A DNA stretch of 43,484 nucleotides, taken from positions 1 to 43,484 of the forward strand of contig NZ_JADPCJ010000021.1 in assembly GCF_015670795.1 (NCBI RefSeq), in the 5' to 3' direction. Every line of letters starts with the position of its first letter. The first letter of the stretch is position 1. The DNA comes from Collinsella aerofaciens (GTDB lineage: Bacteria > Actinomycetota > Coriobacteriia > Coriobacteriales > Coriobacteriaceae). Below the pieces are notes generated by a model, which saw nothing but the letters and a program-made list of their open reading frames with translations, was not told the DNA's origin and did not search any database. The translations under genes and the position numbers were made by a program. This document shows, one piece after another, positions 17,134 to 25,135 of the stretch.

Positions 17134-18144
17134 CTAGATCGAGGTGGAGTCGAGCCAGTTGAGCTTGCACTCGAGAATGCGCTGCTCGCCGGGTTCGCTG
17201 CTTCCGTCAAGTAGGGCGAGCAGCATCTCGGCTGCTTCGCGACCTTCTTGGTCGACGGGCTCGATGATGGTGGAGACGGTCGGTGTGGTGAGATTAGTCC
17301 AGTCTTCGCAGTTGAGTCCCAAAAGGCCGATTTGCTGCGGAAGCAGATGGGCCATTGGCTGGAGGGCCTTGTAGACACGGGGAAGTGCCCACTGATTTTG
17401 CACGAAGATAAGGGTTCGCTTGGCGGGATTGAACTTGAATTTAAAGTATTCAGTGAGCTCGTTGATTGACGGCTTGTTGTGATCGATGGGAATCGCTTTG
17501 TAGAGCTGCCCGTTCGCTGCCAGCGCCTCGGCATACCCCTGAAAACGCTCCATGCGGGTGCGCATTTCGGTCATGTTGGCGGCAATGGAAAAGAAATCTT
17601 CGTAGCCGGCGTCGAGGAGTGCCTGTGTGGCGTTGTACACGCCGTCGTAAAGGTTGGTTTTGATCCAGCTGGTACCTGGGCTATAGATGGCCGCATCGAA
17701 AAAGACGACCGGCTTGCCGGCGCGTCTAATGCGGTCATGCACGGCTTTGAAGTTTGCCGTGGGCTGGATGATAAAGCCATCGACGCCCAGCGAGAGCATC
17801 TTGTCGACGTACATGAGCTCGGTCTCGGGGTTAAAGTTGCTCGTGCAAACGACCGTCTGGTAGCCCGCGGGGAGCATGACCTGCTCCATGCCATTGAGAA
17901 CGAGCCCCGCCCATTTGTTGGTGTTATCCAAAATGATGATGGCAATGACGTGGGTTTGCTTGCCGGTGAGCGTCTGCGCTTGGTCGTTGGGAACGTATCC
18001 GAGTTCCTTAATGACGCGCGCGATTTTGTTCTGCGTCTTCTCGCTAAGCTTTTCTCGTTTGTCGTTGAGGTAATACGAGACGCTTGCCGTCGAGGTTCCC
18101 GCCTCTCGAGCGACGTCTGCGATCGTAACGCGCTGTTTTGCCAC
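17134..18144 (-). CDS. LacI-family transcriptional regulator (probable regulator of the PTS operon)
   Basis: 336 residues. The N-terminal helix-turn-helix is VTIADVAREAGTSTASVSYYLN, the hinge follows at GYVPNDQAQTL, and residues ~60-330 form a periplasmic-binding-protein-like sugar domain. I start at a GTG at 18144 (VAKQRVTI), which has GGAAGGAG 5 nt upstream; an ATG at 18180 has no ribosome site. It is divergent from the PTS sugar operon across 415 bp, so it very likely controls that operon, using a phosphosugar or sugar as effector. The ligand cannot be deduced. Confidence 0.93.
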   Translation of the reverse strand: MAKQRVTIADVAREAGTSTASVSYYLNDKREKLSEKTQNKIARVIKELGYVPNDQAQTLTGKQTHVIAIIILDNTNKWAGLVLNGMEQVMLPAGYQTVVCTSNFNPETELMYVDKMLSLGVDGFIIQPTANFKAVHDRIRRAGKPVVFFDAAIYSPGTSWIKTNLYDGVYNATQALLDAGYEDFFSIAANMTEMRTRMERFQGYAEALAANGQLYKAIPIDHNKPSINELTEYFKFKFNPAKRTLIFVQNQWALPRVYKALQPMAHLLPQQIGLLGLNCEDWTNLTTPTVSTIIEPVDQEGREAAEMLLALLDGSSEPGEQRILECKLNWLDSTSI

Positions 18145-18559
18145 AGCGACTCCTTCCGACAGATGAGCATTTTCCAACATGATGACTTTGAGTCTTGGTG
18201 AAGGATACGCTTCGGTGAGCGGCTTTTTCCTTTCATATGAGTATGCAACAAATGCGGCATACGGGTGGGGTCGAAATTTGTGACCGGCATGCGCATCTGC
18301 CGTCTACCGAGAAAATCAAATACTTCTTGACTTTTGAAATCGAGGGCAAAATCGCAGGATTCATTTTTGGTTAAACGCATAACTAAATCGCATAACCAAC
18401 GCTCTGACCCGCGCGTTTACCGAAATAAGCTGGCATTAAGAAAAACGAGCACCTATATTGTTCTTGTCGAAAAGACAGCAAGTCCAAACGGCAGGGGATG
18501 CTCCGGAGGCCTCCGCAAACGGTGTCTTGCGCACGCAACTCTATGAAAAGAGGGAAGCA
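18145..18559. promoter_or_regulatory. divergent control region between lacI gene and PTS operon
   Basis: 415 bp without a gene. It holds GTATGC (18241-18246) with its inverse GCATAC (18257-18262), TTGGTTA (18367-18373) with TAACCAA (18393-18399), and inside that pair two direct copies of GCATAAC (18377-18383, 18390-18396). These are plausible LacI-family operator half-sites. A weak -10 candidate TATATT is at 18454-18459. Which sites are used is inference. Confidence 0.5.
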
Positions 18560-20032
18560 ATGAAGATCGTAGGCGTTGCCGCCTGTACTGTGGGTATCGC
18601 CCACACGTATATGGCCCAGAAGGCGATTCAGGATGAATGCGCCGCCCGTGGCATCGAGTGCAAGGTCGAGGCTCAGGGTGGCCTGGGTATCGAGAATGAG
18701 CTCACGCAGGAAGACGTGGACTCCGCCGACCTGGTCCTGGAGTCCGTCGACGTGGGTGTCGAGAACGAGGACCGTTTTGAGCAGAAGATGGCCGAGGGCA
18801 AGTTCCTGAAGGTCGGCACCTCTGATGTAATCGCCGATCCGGTAAAGATCATCGACCAGGCCATTGAGATCATCAAGGCGACGGGTGGCGCCGTTGACGC
18901 GCCCAAGGCCGAGGCCAAGGCAGAGAAGAAGGCCGTCTCCGCTGCCCCGCAGGCCCCGACACCGGCGTCCAAGCAGTCTATCTTTGCCGATCCTGGCAAG
19001 ACGCTGCTCAATGCATTCAATACCGGCGTTTCCTATTTTATCCCCATCGTCGTTATCGGCGGCGTGTTCCTCGCCTTCTCGCTGGCATCCGGTACCGCCG
19101 GCGCCAACGGCATGGAGGTTACGAACCCGCTGATGGTGAGTCTTAACACCATCGGCATGGCCGGCATCTCCATGATGATCCCGGTGCTTGCGGCATACAT
19201 CGCCTACTCGATGGCTGGCAAGCCCGCGCTCGCCCCCGGTTTTGTCCTGGGCTACCTGGTCAACAACGCAGTCGTTACCCCTAACGGCAACAGCGTTTCG
19301 ACCGGCTTCTTGGGCGCCATGATCATGGCGGTCATCTGCGGCTACTTTGTCCGCTGGATGAAGACCTGGAAGGTCAACAACACCATCCAGACCATCATGC
19401 CCATCCTGATCATCCCGATTCTGACCTCGCTTGTCCTGGGCATGGCCTATATCTACATCCTGGCCACGCCGCTTGGCTTTGTGATGGACTGGCTCACCGG
19501 CGTGCTCGGCAGCCTGCAGGGCGGTTCCGCAGTTGTCCTGGGTCTGGTCATTGGCGTTATGACCGCCTTCGATATGGGTGGCCCCATCAACAAGACCGCC
19601 TCGACCTTCACCATGGCCATCATGGCCTCCGGTATCTACGGTCCTAACGGTATGTTCCGCGTCGCCGTCGCCGTTCCCCCGATCGCCTGTGGCCTCGCTG
19701 CGCTCATCGCCAAGAACAAGTTCGATGACGCTGACCGCCAGATGGGCATCTCCGCGCTGTTCATGGGCTGCATCGGTATTACCGAGGGCGCTATCCCCTT
19801 CGCGGTCAAGGACCTCGGTCACACCCTGCCCGGCATTTGCATCGGCTCTGCCGTGGGTGCGGCACTTGCCGCCTTCCAGGGCATCGACTGCTACGTCCCG
19901 CACGGTGGCTTTATCGTCGCCCTTGCCACCAACAACGTCGCGCTGTTCTGCCTGGACATCGTGATTGGCGCCGTGGTCGCCGCTGCAATCCTGATTGCCA
20001 TGAAGCCCACGCTCGACAAGCAGGCCAAGTAA
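18560..20032 (+). CDS. PTS fructose-type transporter, fused IIB and IIC
   Basis: 490 residues. IIB domain 1-~105 begins KIVGVAACTVGIAHTYMA, with the phosphorylated Cys at residue 9; this is the fructose-family IIB motif. An Ala/Glu/Lys/Pro linker leads to IIC (~150-490), with about nine membrane segments and the conserved GGPINKTASTF and GITEGAIPFA loops. It takes in a ketose-like sugar and phosphorylates it, with phosphate from the IIA encoded last in the operon. IIA is not fused, unlike FruA of many species. The start at 18560 has AGAGGGA upstream; the in-frame upstream region is not homologous. 143 nt of structured RNA separate it from the next gene. Confidence 0.95.
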   Translation: MKIVGVAACTVGIAHTYMAQKAIQDECAARGIECKVEAQGGLGIENELTQEDVDSADLVLESVDVGVENEDRFEQKMAEGKFLKVGTSDVIADPVKIIDQAIEIIKATGGAVDAPKAEAKAEKKAVSAAPQAPTPASKQSIFADPGKTLLNAFNTGVSYFIPIVVIGGVFLAFSLASGTAGANGMEVTNPLMVSLNTIGMAGISMMIPVLAAYIAYSMAGKPALAPGFVLGYLVNNAVVTPNGNSVSTGFLGAMIMAVICGYFVRWMKTWKVNNTIQTIMPILIIPILTSLVLGMAYIYILATPLGFVMDWLTGVLGSLQGGSAVVLGLVIGVMTAFDMGGPINKTASTFTMAIMASGIYGPNGMFRVAVAVPPIACGLAALIAKNKFDDADRQMGISALFMGCIGITEGAIPFAVKDLGHTLPGICIGSAVGAALAAFQGIDCYVPHGGFIVALATNNVALFCLDIVIGAVVAAAILIAMKPTLDKQAK

Positions 20033-20176
20033 ACCTTTAAGGACTCCGGTTGTACGGAGGGATGGATTTGACTCCGCACAACCGCCCCTACACAACAAAA
20101 TCCATCCGTACTGATAGGGCCCACATCTGGGTCCCAGGGAACTTTTGTCAAAAATCCTCTGGAGAAGGAGAACAAA
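20033..20176 (+). other. structured intercistronic region (PTS IIBC to gatZ-like gene)
   Basis: Three pairing possibilities: CTCCGGTTGT with CTCCG-CACAACC (partial), GGATGGATTT with AATCCATCC, and GGGCCCA with TGGGTCCC around CATC. No T-run follows, so it is more likely an mRNA-stability or processing element than a terminator. An AAGGAG ribosome site lies at its 3' end. Confidence 0.5.
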
Positions 20177-21451
20177 ATGTCCAACCTCACCATCCGTCAG
20201 GCCGTTCAGGGCATGCTCAAGCTGCAGGATAGCGGCGATCACGCAACCATGGTCGGCATTGGCCCCATGAGCCCCAACCTGATTCAGGCCGTGTTCGAGC
20301 TTGCCAAGGACGAGGATTTCCCGCCCATGTTTATCGCCAGCCGCAACCAGGTCGATATGGACGAGATGGGCGCCGGCTACGTCAACGGTTGGGACCAGAC
20401 GCGCTTTGCCGCCGACATCAAGAAGGTTGCCGACGAGGTGGGTTACACCGGTCCGTACTACCTGTGCCGCGATCACGGCGGTCCGTGGCAGCGCGACGAG
20501 GAGCGTAACGCCCACCTGCCCGAGGACGAGGCCATGGAGCTCGCCCGCAAGTCCTTCGTCGCCGACATGGAGGCGGGCTTTGACCTGCTGATGGTCGACC
20601 CCACCAAGGACCCCTATCAGATCGGCAAGGTTATTCCGCTCGACGTGGTGCTTCGCCGCACGATTGATCTTATCGACTACCTTGAGCAGTACCGTCGCGA
20701 GCATAACCTGCCCGAGGTTGCCTATGAGGTCGGTACCGAGGAGACCAATGGCGGCTTGACCTCTACCGATAAGTACGAGGAGTTCATTTCTCAGCTGCAG
20801 CCCGAGCTCGAGAAGCGCGGCTGCCCCATGCCCACCTTTATCGTCGGCCAGACCGGTACGCTCACCCGTTGGACCGAGCAGGTCGGCCATTACAACTTCA
20901 AGAATGCCCGCGAGCTCGCCGACATGGCTAAGCGCTACGGCGTGGGCCTGAAGGAGCACAACGCCGACTATCTGGACGACGCGACGCTGCTCGAGCACAT
21001 CCCGGCACACGTGACCGCCTCCAACGTTGCTCCGCAGTATGGCACCGAGGAGACCCGCGCCTACCTCAAGCTCTGCGCCACCGAGCAGATCCTGGTCGAC
21101 AACGGTCTGTGCGATGACCCCTCCGACCTGTATCACACCCTGCTGGTCAAGGCTATCAAGACCGAGCGCTGGCGCAAGTGGATGACTGGCGACGACGTCA
21201 ACCTGCAGGTCGACGACATTCTTGCCGACGATGAGCTCAGCCTGAAGATCCTGGATGTCTCCGGTCACTATGCGTTCAACGATCCCGAGGTCAAGGAGCA
21301 GGTCGAGAAGCTCTACCGCAACCTCGCCGCTCAGGACATCGACGGCAAGCGCTTTGTCATCGAGCACATCAAGCGCCCGATCAAGCAGTACGTCGTCGGT
21401 CTTAACCTCAAGGGCGTCACGACCCGCATCGAGGCCGCTCTTGCCGAGTAA
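20177..21451 (+). CDS. GatZ/KbaZ-like class II tagatose-bisphosphate aldolase non-catalytic subunit family
   Basis: 424 residues, PF08013-type protein. The conserved C-shaped core is visible: IASRNQVDMDEMGAGYVNGWD, CRDHGGPWQRDE, FDLLMVDPTKDP, YEVGTEETNGGL, NVAPQYGTEETRAYL. In enteric bacteria GatZ/KbaZ is the partner of the zinc aldolase GatY/KbaY, but no such partner lies in this window. Other members of this family have been reported to epimerise fructose 6-phosphate and tagatose 6-phosphate, so C4 epimerase is a real alternative. The operon, a ketose PTS plus transaldolase and transketolase, fits an enzyme acting on a ketohexose phosphate. The start has AAGGAG upstream. Function is inference; family is clear. 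Confidence 0.85.
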   Translation: MSNLTIRQAVQGMLKLQDSGDHATMVGIGPMSPNLIQAVFELAKDEDFPPMFIASRNQVDMDEMGAGYVNGWDQTRFAADIKKVADEVGYTGPYYLCRDHGGPWQRDEERNAHLPEDEAMELARKSFVADMEAGFDLLMVDPTKDPYQIGKVIPLDVVLRRTIDLIDYLEQYRREHNLPEVAYEVGTEETNGGLTSTDKYEEFISQLQPELEKRGCPMPTFIVGQTGTLTRWTEQVGHYNFKNARELADMAKRYGVGLKEHNADYLDDATLLEHIPAHVTASNVAPQYGTEETRAYLKLCATEQILVDNGLCDDPSDLYHTLLVKAIKTERWRKWMTGDDVNLQVDDILADDELSLKILDVSGHYAFNDPEVKEQVEKLYRNLAAQDIDGKRFVIEHIKRPIKQYVVGLNLKGVTTRIEAALAE

Positions 21452-21470
21452 GTAGCTTTTCCTACGCGAC

Positions 21471-21506
21471 GCCGGGCCTGGGGCATGTCCCAGCCGCAGG
21501 CCCGGC
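21471..21506 (+). other. intercistronic hairpin 1 (gatZ-like to transaldolase)
   Basis: GCCGGGCCTG (21471-21480) pairs perfectly with CAGGCCCGGC (21497-21506), and GGG/CCC pairs inside. No T-run follows. It stands before the second hairpin of this gap. Confidence 0.65.
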
Positions 21507-21508
21507 AC

Positions 21509-21545
21509 ATAGGACAAAGGGACATCCCCTTTGTCCTATTTTTTG
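21509..21545 (+). terminator. terminator-like hairpin inside the sugar operon
   Basis: ATAGGACAAAGGG (21509-21521) pairs perfectly with CCCTTTGTCCTAT (21527-21539), then six T. By form it is a rho-independent terminator or a GGGACA-type dispersed repeat. It lies 32 nt before the transaldolase ATG, so it should lower expression of the downstream genes. Confidence 0.7.
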
Positions 21546-21576
21546 AGTTTTGGATTCCTTCGAAGGAGTTTGCACC

Positions 21577-22260
21577 ATGAAGTTCTTTATCGATACCGCC
21601 AATCTGGACGAGATCGCCGAGGCCAAGAGCTGGGGCTGCCTGGCCGGTGTTACCACCAACCCGTCCCTGTACGCCAAGACCGGCGGCAAGCTTGCCGACT
21701 TTGAGCCGCATATGCTCAAGATTGCCGAGCTCTGCGAGGGCCTGCCCGTTTCCGCCGAGTCTACCGCTACCACTGCCGAGGGTATGATCGAGGAGGGCAA
21801 GCGCCTTGCCGCCCTCGCCCCCAACATCGTGGTCAAGCTTCCCGTGTGCGAGGCCGGCCTTGCCGCCTGCCGTGCGCTGGCCGATGCTGGCGTGCGCGTC
21901 AACATGACGCTCGTCTTCTCGCCGACGCAGGCCCTTATGGCCGCCAATGCCGGTGCTCGCTACATCAGCCCGTTTGTCGGTCGTTTCGATGACATCGCCG
22001 AGGACGGTATCTCGCGGCTCGACAACGTCGTGACCTGCATTAAGAACTACGACTGGACGGGCAAGAACGTCGACGACACCGTCGAGATCATCACCGCCTC
22101 GGTTCGTACGCCCAACCACGTGACCCAGGCCGCGCTACTCGGTGCCGATATTGCGACCGTGCCCATGGCCGCTCTCAAGAAGTGCCTGCATCATCCGCTG
22201 ACCGACCAGGGCCTCGCCTCTTTTGAGGCTGACTGGCAGAAGGTCGTCGCTCAGGCTTAA
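21577..22260 (+). CDS. transaldolase, TalC/FSA-like subfamily
   Basis: 227 residues, the short transaldolase class. It moves a dihydroxyacetone unit between sedoheptulose 7-phosphate and glyceraldehyde 3-phosphate. The N-terminus MKFFIDTANLDEI and VTTNPSL are typical, the Schiff-base lysine is K87 (NIVVKLP), and TLVFSPTQALMA with SPFVGRFDDI matches transaldolase rather than the fructose-6-phosphate aldolase variant. Substrate preference remains inference. AAGGAG precedes the ATG. It is followed after 63 nt, including a hairpin at 22272-22300, by transketolase. Confidence 0.93.
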   Translation: MKFFIDTANLDEIAEAKSWGCLAGVTTNPSLYAKTGGKLADFEPHMLKIAELCEGLPVSAESTATTAEGMIEEGKRLAALAPNIVVKLPVCEAGLAACRALADAGVRVNMTLVFSPTQALMAANAGARYISPFVGRFDDIAEDGISRLDNVVTCIKNYDWTGKNVDDTVEIITASVRTPNHVTQAALLGADIATVPMAALKKCLHHPLTDQGLASFEADWQKVVAQA

Positions 22261-22271
22261 CGAGTGGATTG

Positions 22272-22300
22272 CCCCGGCATCGCGTCATCCGGTGCCGGGG
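22272..22300 (+). other. intercistronic hairpin (transaldolase to transketolase)
   Basis: CCCCGGCA (22272-22279) pairs perfectly with TGCCGGGG (22293-22300), 13-nt loop, followed by TTGTTCT. It is a weak terminator or a stability element between cotranscribed genes. Confidence 0.55.
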
Positions 22301-22323
22301 TTGTTCTCAAGAGAGGAATTCGT

Positions 22324-23154
22324 ATGACCAACCAGGAGCTGGCGAAGGTCGCCAATGAGGTCAGGAAGGGTGTCGTGACTGCGGTTCACGCGGCCAAGTC
22401 GGGACACCCGGGTGGATCGCTCGGTGCTGCCGACATCATGGCGTATCTGTACTTTGAGGAAATGAATATCGATCCTGCCGACCCTCACAAGGCCGATCGC
22501 GATCGCTTTGTGCTCTCCAAGGGTCACGCGGCGCCGGGCCTGTATTCGGTGTTGGCAAATCGCGGCTATTTTCCCGTCGAAGAGCTCGAGACGCTGCGTC
22601 ATATTGGCAGCCGACTGCAGGGCCATCCCAACATGAACGACGCCCCTGGCATCGATATGTCCACCGGATCGCTCGGTCAGGGCATCTCCGCCGCGGTTGG
22701 AATGGCACTCGCCGCAAAGCACTGGGGTGACAGCTACCGCGTCTACACGTTGCTGGGCGACGGCGAGTGCGAGGAGGGCCAGGTGTGGGAGGCGGCCATG
22801 TTTGCCGGCAACCATGCGCTCGACAATCTTGTTGCCGTCGTCGACCACAACGGCTTGCAGATTGACGGCACAATCGATGAAGTTAACTCGGCCATGCCGC
22901 TCGCTGACAAGTTCCGCGCCTTTAAGTGGCATGTGATCGAGCTCGCCGACGGTAACGACATGGCGCAGATTGCCGCCGCCTTTGCCGAGGCCCGCAAAGT
23001 GAGCGACTCGCCCGTGGCCATTATCGCCGAGACGGTGAAGGGCAAGGGCGTCTCCTTTATGGAAAACCAGGTGGGCTGGCACGGCAAGGCACCCAACGAT
23101 GAACAGTTTGAGCAGGCCATGGCCGAGCTCGCAGCGGCAGGGGAGGAGCTCTAA
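22324..23154 (+). CDS. transketolase, N-terminal (thiamine-diphosphate binding) subunit
   Basis: 276 residues, only the first half of transketolase; the second half is the next gene. Seen: SGHPGGSLGAADIMAYLYF, SKGHAAPGLYS, STGSLGQGISAAVGMA, and the ThDP/Mg motif GDGECEEGQVWEAAMF ending in DHNGLQIDG. The split form is common in Actinobacteria, Firmicutes and Archaea. The two proteins should form one active transketolase moving two-carbon units between sugar phosphates. The start at 22324 has AGAGAGG upstream. The stop overlaps the next ATG. Confidence 0.95.
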   Translation: MTNQELAKVANEVRKGVVTAVHAAKSGHPGGSLGAADIMAYLYFEEMNIDPADPHKADRDRFVLSKGHAAPGLYSVLANRGYFPVEELETLRHIGSRLQGHPNMNDAPGIDMSTGSLGQGISAAVGMALAAKHWGDSYRVYTLLGDGECEEGQVWEAAMFAGNHALDNLVAVVDHNGLQIDGTIDEVNSAMPLADKFRAFKWHVIELADGNDMAQIAAAFAEARKVSDSPVAIIAETVKGKGVSFMENQVGWHGKAPNDEQFEQAMAELAAAGEEL

Positions 23155-24092
23155 TGGCAGACGTCAAGAAAGTCGCCACGCGCGTTAGCTATGGCGAGGC
23201 ACTTGTCGAGCTGGGCAATGAGCGCGATGACTTTGTGGTTCTCGATGCCGACCTGGCCGCCGCCACGCAGACCGGTAAGTTTAAGGCTGCGCACCCTGAG
23301 CGCTTCTACGACGCCGGCATTGCCGAGAGCAACCTGATGGGGCTCGCCGCCGGCATCGCGACCACGGGCCACGTCGCCTTTGCGAGCACCTTTGCGATGT
23401 TTGCCGCCGGTCGCGCGTACGAACAAGTGCGTAATTCCATTGGCTATCCGCACCTCAACGTCAAAATCGGTGCCACGCATGCGGGTATCTCGGTCGGTGA
23501 AGACGGCGCCACGCACCAGTGCTGCGAGGATATCGCACTCATGCGCACGATCCCGGGTATGACGGTAATCGTTCCCGCCGATGACATCGAGGCTCGCGCT
23601 TGCGTGCGCGCCGCCTATGAGTTTGAGGGACCGGTCTACATGCGCTTCGGACGCCTGGCAACGCCGGTCATTAACGATCACGAGGACTATGAGTTCAAGA
23701 TTGGTCGCGGCGTGGTCGTGCGCGAGGGGTCCGATGTGACCATCATCGCTTGTGGCCTTATGGTCGCCGAGGCGCTTGAGGCTGCCGAGGCGCTCGCTGC
23801 CGATGGTATCGATGCCGAGGTCATCAATATGCACACGATCAAGCCGCTTGATGAGCGCCTGGTGGTTGCCAGCGCCAAGAAGACCGGTCGCGTGGTCACC
23901 GCCGAGGAGCATTCGATTATCGGTGGTCTTGGCGAGGCCGTGGCCTCGGTGCTCGCAGAGCAGCATCCGGTGCCGATGCGTCGCGTCGGCGTGCGCGATG
24001 TGTATGGCGAGTCCGGCCCTGCGGTCGATTTGCTGCACAAGTACGGTTTGGACGCCGACGGCATCGAAGCTGCGGTCAGGTCCGTGTTGTAA
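23154..24092 (+). CDS. transketolase, C-terminal subunit
   Basis: 312 residues: the pyrimidine-binding and C-terminal domains. RFYDAGIAESNLMGLAAGIA carries the catalytic Glu. ATHAGISVGEDGATHQ and the PADDIEARACV loop follow, and KTGRVVTAEEHSIIGGLGEAVA belongs to the C-terminal domain. The start (ATG 23154) overlaps the upstream stop by one base (TAATG), giving equal amounts of both halves. 11 nt later the PTS IIA gene begins. Confidence 0.95.
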   Translation: MADVKKVATRVSYGEALVELGNERDDFVVLDADLAAATQTGKFKAAHPERFYDAGIAESNLMGLAAGIATTGHVAFASTFAMFAAGRAYEQVRNSIGYPHLNVKIGATHAGISVGEDGATHQCCEDIALMRTIPGMTVIVPADDIEARACVRAAYEFEGPVYMRFGRLATPVINDHEDYEFKIGRGVVVREGSDVTIIACGLMVAEALEAAEALAADGIDAEVINMHTIKPLDERLVVASAKKTGRVVTAEEHSIIGGLGEAVASVLAEQHPVPMRRVGVRDVYGESGPAVDLLHKYGLDADGIEAAVRSVL

Positions 24093-24103
24093 GGAAGGTT
24101 TCC

Positions 24104-24556
24104 ATGGGATTTGTATCTGCCAACCAAGTGACAATCGGGTATACCGCCGCCTCGCGCGAGGACGCCCTACATTATTTGTCCGAGCAGGCCATCGAGCTCG
24201 GCTTTGCCGATGACGCATCTGCCGTAGAGGCCGCCTTCATTGCTCGCGAGAACGAGGCCGAGACCGGCCTTGTCGCCGGTTTTGCCGTTCCGCATGCCAA
24301 AAGCGACGCGATCCACACGCCGGGCGTTGCCGTGCTTAAACTGACCGAGCCCGTTGAATGGCCGAGCTTCGATGGGGTGCCCGTCGATGTTGCGCTCGCG
24401 CTGTACGTGCCCGCCGGCGAGGCCGGAACTACGCACCTGCGTCTGCTCTCCAAGGCTGCCGTGATGCTGATGGACGCCGGCTTCCGTGACAAGGTGCGCG
24501 CGAGCACCGATCCCGTTGAGATTGCGGAGCTCATCAATAGCGGACTCGAAGACTAG
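24104..24556 (+). CDS. PTS fructose-type IIA component
   Basis: 150 residues, EIIA of the fructose/mannitol family. The phosphorylated His is H64 in AVPHAKS. The protein takes phosphate from HPr and passes it to the IIB Cys9 of the first operon gene. The ATG at 24104 has AAGGAAGG upstream. Placing IIA last, after the carbon-moving enzymes, ties them into one sugar operon. Terminator-like stem 24600-24630 follows. Confidence 0.93.
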   Translation: MGFVSANQVTIGYTAASREDALHYLSEQAIELGFADDASAVEAAFIARENEAETGLVAGFAVPHAKSDAIHTPGVAVLKLTEPVEWPSFDGVPVDVALALYVPAGEAGTTHLRLLSKAAVMLMDAGFRDKVRASTDPVEIAELINSGLED

Positions 24557-24599
24557 AACGGTCATCCCGTTCAATCAATTGATCCTTCTCCAAGGAAAA

Positions 24600-24637
24600 G
24601 GGCCGCGACGCCGTATGGGTGTCACGGCCCTATTTGC
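24600..24637 (+). terminator. terminator of the sugar operon
   Basis: GGGCCGCGAC (24600-24609) pairs with GTCACGGCCC (24621-24630, one mismatch), then TATTTGCGTTT. The T-run is weak; the neighbouring repeat hairpin may help. Confidence 0.6.
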
Positions 24638-24690
24638 GTTTCCCCAGATAAAACCTGCCAAAATAAACCTGTCGCTTTTTGGCAGGCTAA
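24637..24690 (+). repeat. dispersed repeat, copy A (AGATAAAACCTGCC... family)
   Basis: It contains TTTCCCCAGATAAAACC, then stem CCTGCCAAAA (24654-24663) pairing with TTTTGGCAGG (24677-24686) around a loop TAAACCTGTC. It matches copies B, C and D. On the other strand the core reads GGACAGG-TTTATTTTGGCAGG. Confidence 0.9.
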
Positions 24691-24759
24691 TCGTGAGTTA
24701 TTTCACCGCAACTTAGGGCACGGTTAGGAAGTGTGCACCTTAAAGAGTGGAGCCCTTGA

Positions 24760-24949
24760 TTAGAGAGATTGCGCTCGTCTCTCTAAATGTCTCTCTAAAG
24801 AGAAAGCTAGTTAAAGAGATAACATTGGGCAATCTAACAGTGAATTCGATACATCTCTCTAAATGTCTCTCTAAAACAAGGCGCTTATCTCTCTAAAGTT
24901 AGAGAGATATACGAAACGTTAGAGAGATAAATCTATTGTTTTAGAGAGA
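24760..24949. repeat. cluster of nine TTAGAGAGA motifs in both orientations
   Basis: Perfect copies of TTAGAGAGA at 24760-24768, 24899-24907, 24919-24927 and 24941-24949, and of the complement TCTCTCTAA at 24778-24786, 24790-24798, 24854-24862, 24866-24874 and 24888-24896. A degraded one is at 24811-24820. Two pairs are 12 bp apart, forming a 21-bp direct repeat (TCTCTCTAAATGTCTCTCTAA); 24888-24907 is a palindrome. It may be a protein-binding array or a decayed repeat region. Confidence 0.85.
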
Positions 24950-25060
24950 CGGAATGCCAAAATTCGTCCGTCCGCTACCATCTGCCAAAAATGGAGGATA
25001 AAGGGCTCATCGAAGTAATGGGTTCGTCGACGAGCCGCAACCGCCGCTATCGGAAGAAGT
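24929..25060 (+). pseudogene. remnant of a winged-helix DNA-binding protein (C-terminal tail)
   Basis: Reading from the in-frame stop near 24928, the plus strand encodes SSVRYHLPKMEDKGLIEVMG, then a basic SRNRRYRKK end and a stop near 25060. SVRYHL..MEDKGLIE is the recognition helix and wing of a winged-helix domain like those at the C-terminus of putative ATP-binding or transcription-regulator proteins. The N-terminal part is missing, so I call it a remnant. The similarity is judged by eye. Confidence 0.45.
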
Positions 25061-25135
25061 AGATGCAGGCGAGTCGCCCCTCTTGTGTCTCTCGAAGTGA
25101 GATGGGTGCTAGGGGGGGGCGACTGCCTCGCGATA

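Larger units (their letters stand above)
24691..25135. other. AT-rich non-coding island between two repeat copies
   Basis: Flanked by repeat copies A and B. It holds a cluster of TTAGAGAGA motifs (see the separate entry), the 3' tail of a winged-helix gene, and no intact ORF with a ribosome site. It looks clearly AT-richer than its neighbours, mainly in 24720-24960, which suggests foreign or decaying DNA. Confidence 0.7.

Noticed and set aside
18383..21517. 1044-residue open frame on the minus strand opposite the sugar operon
   Set aside because: It is a shadow of the codon pattern of the PTS and GatZ-like genes; composition (Asp/Val/His/Gly-rich) and absence of motifs or ribosome site show it is not a gene.
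24760..24949. CRISPR array
   Set aside because: The TTAGAGAGA units are 9 bp, in both orientations and unevenly spaced, with no regular spacers.
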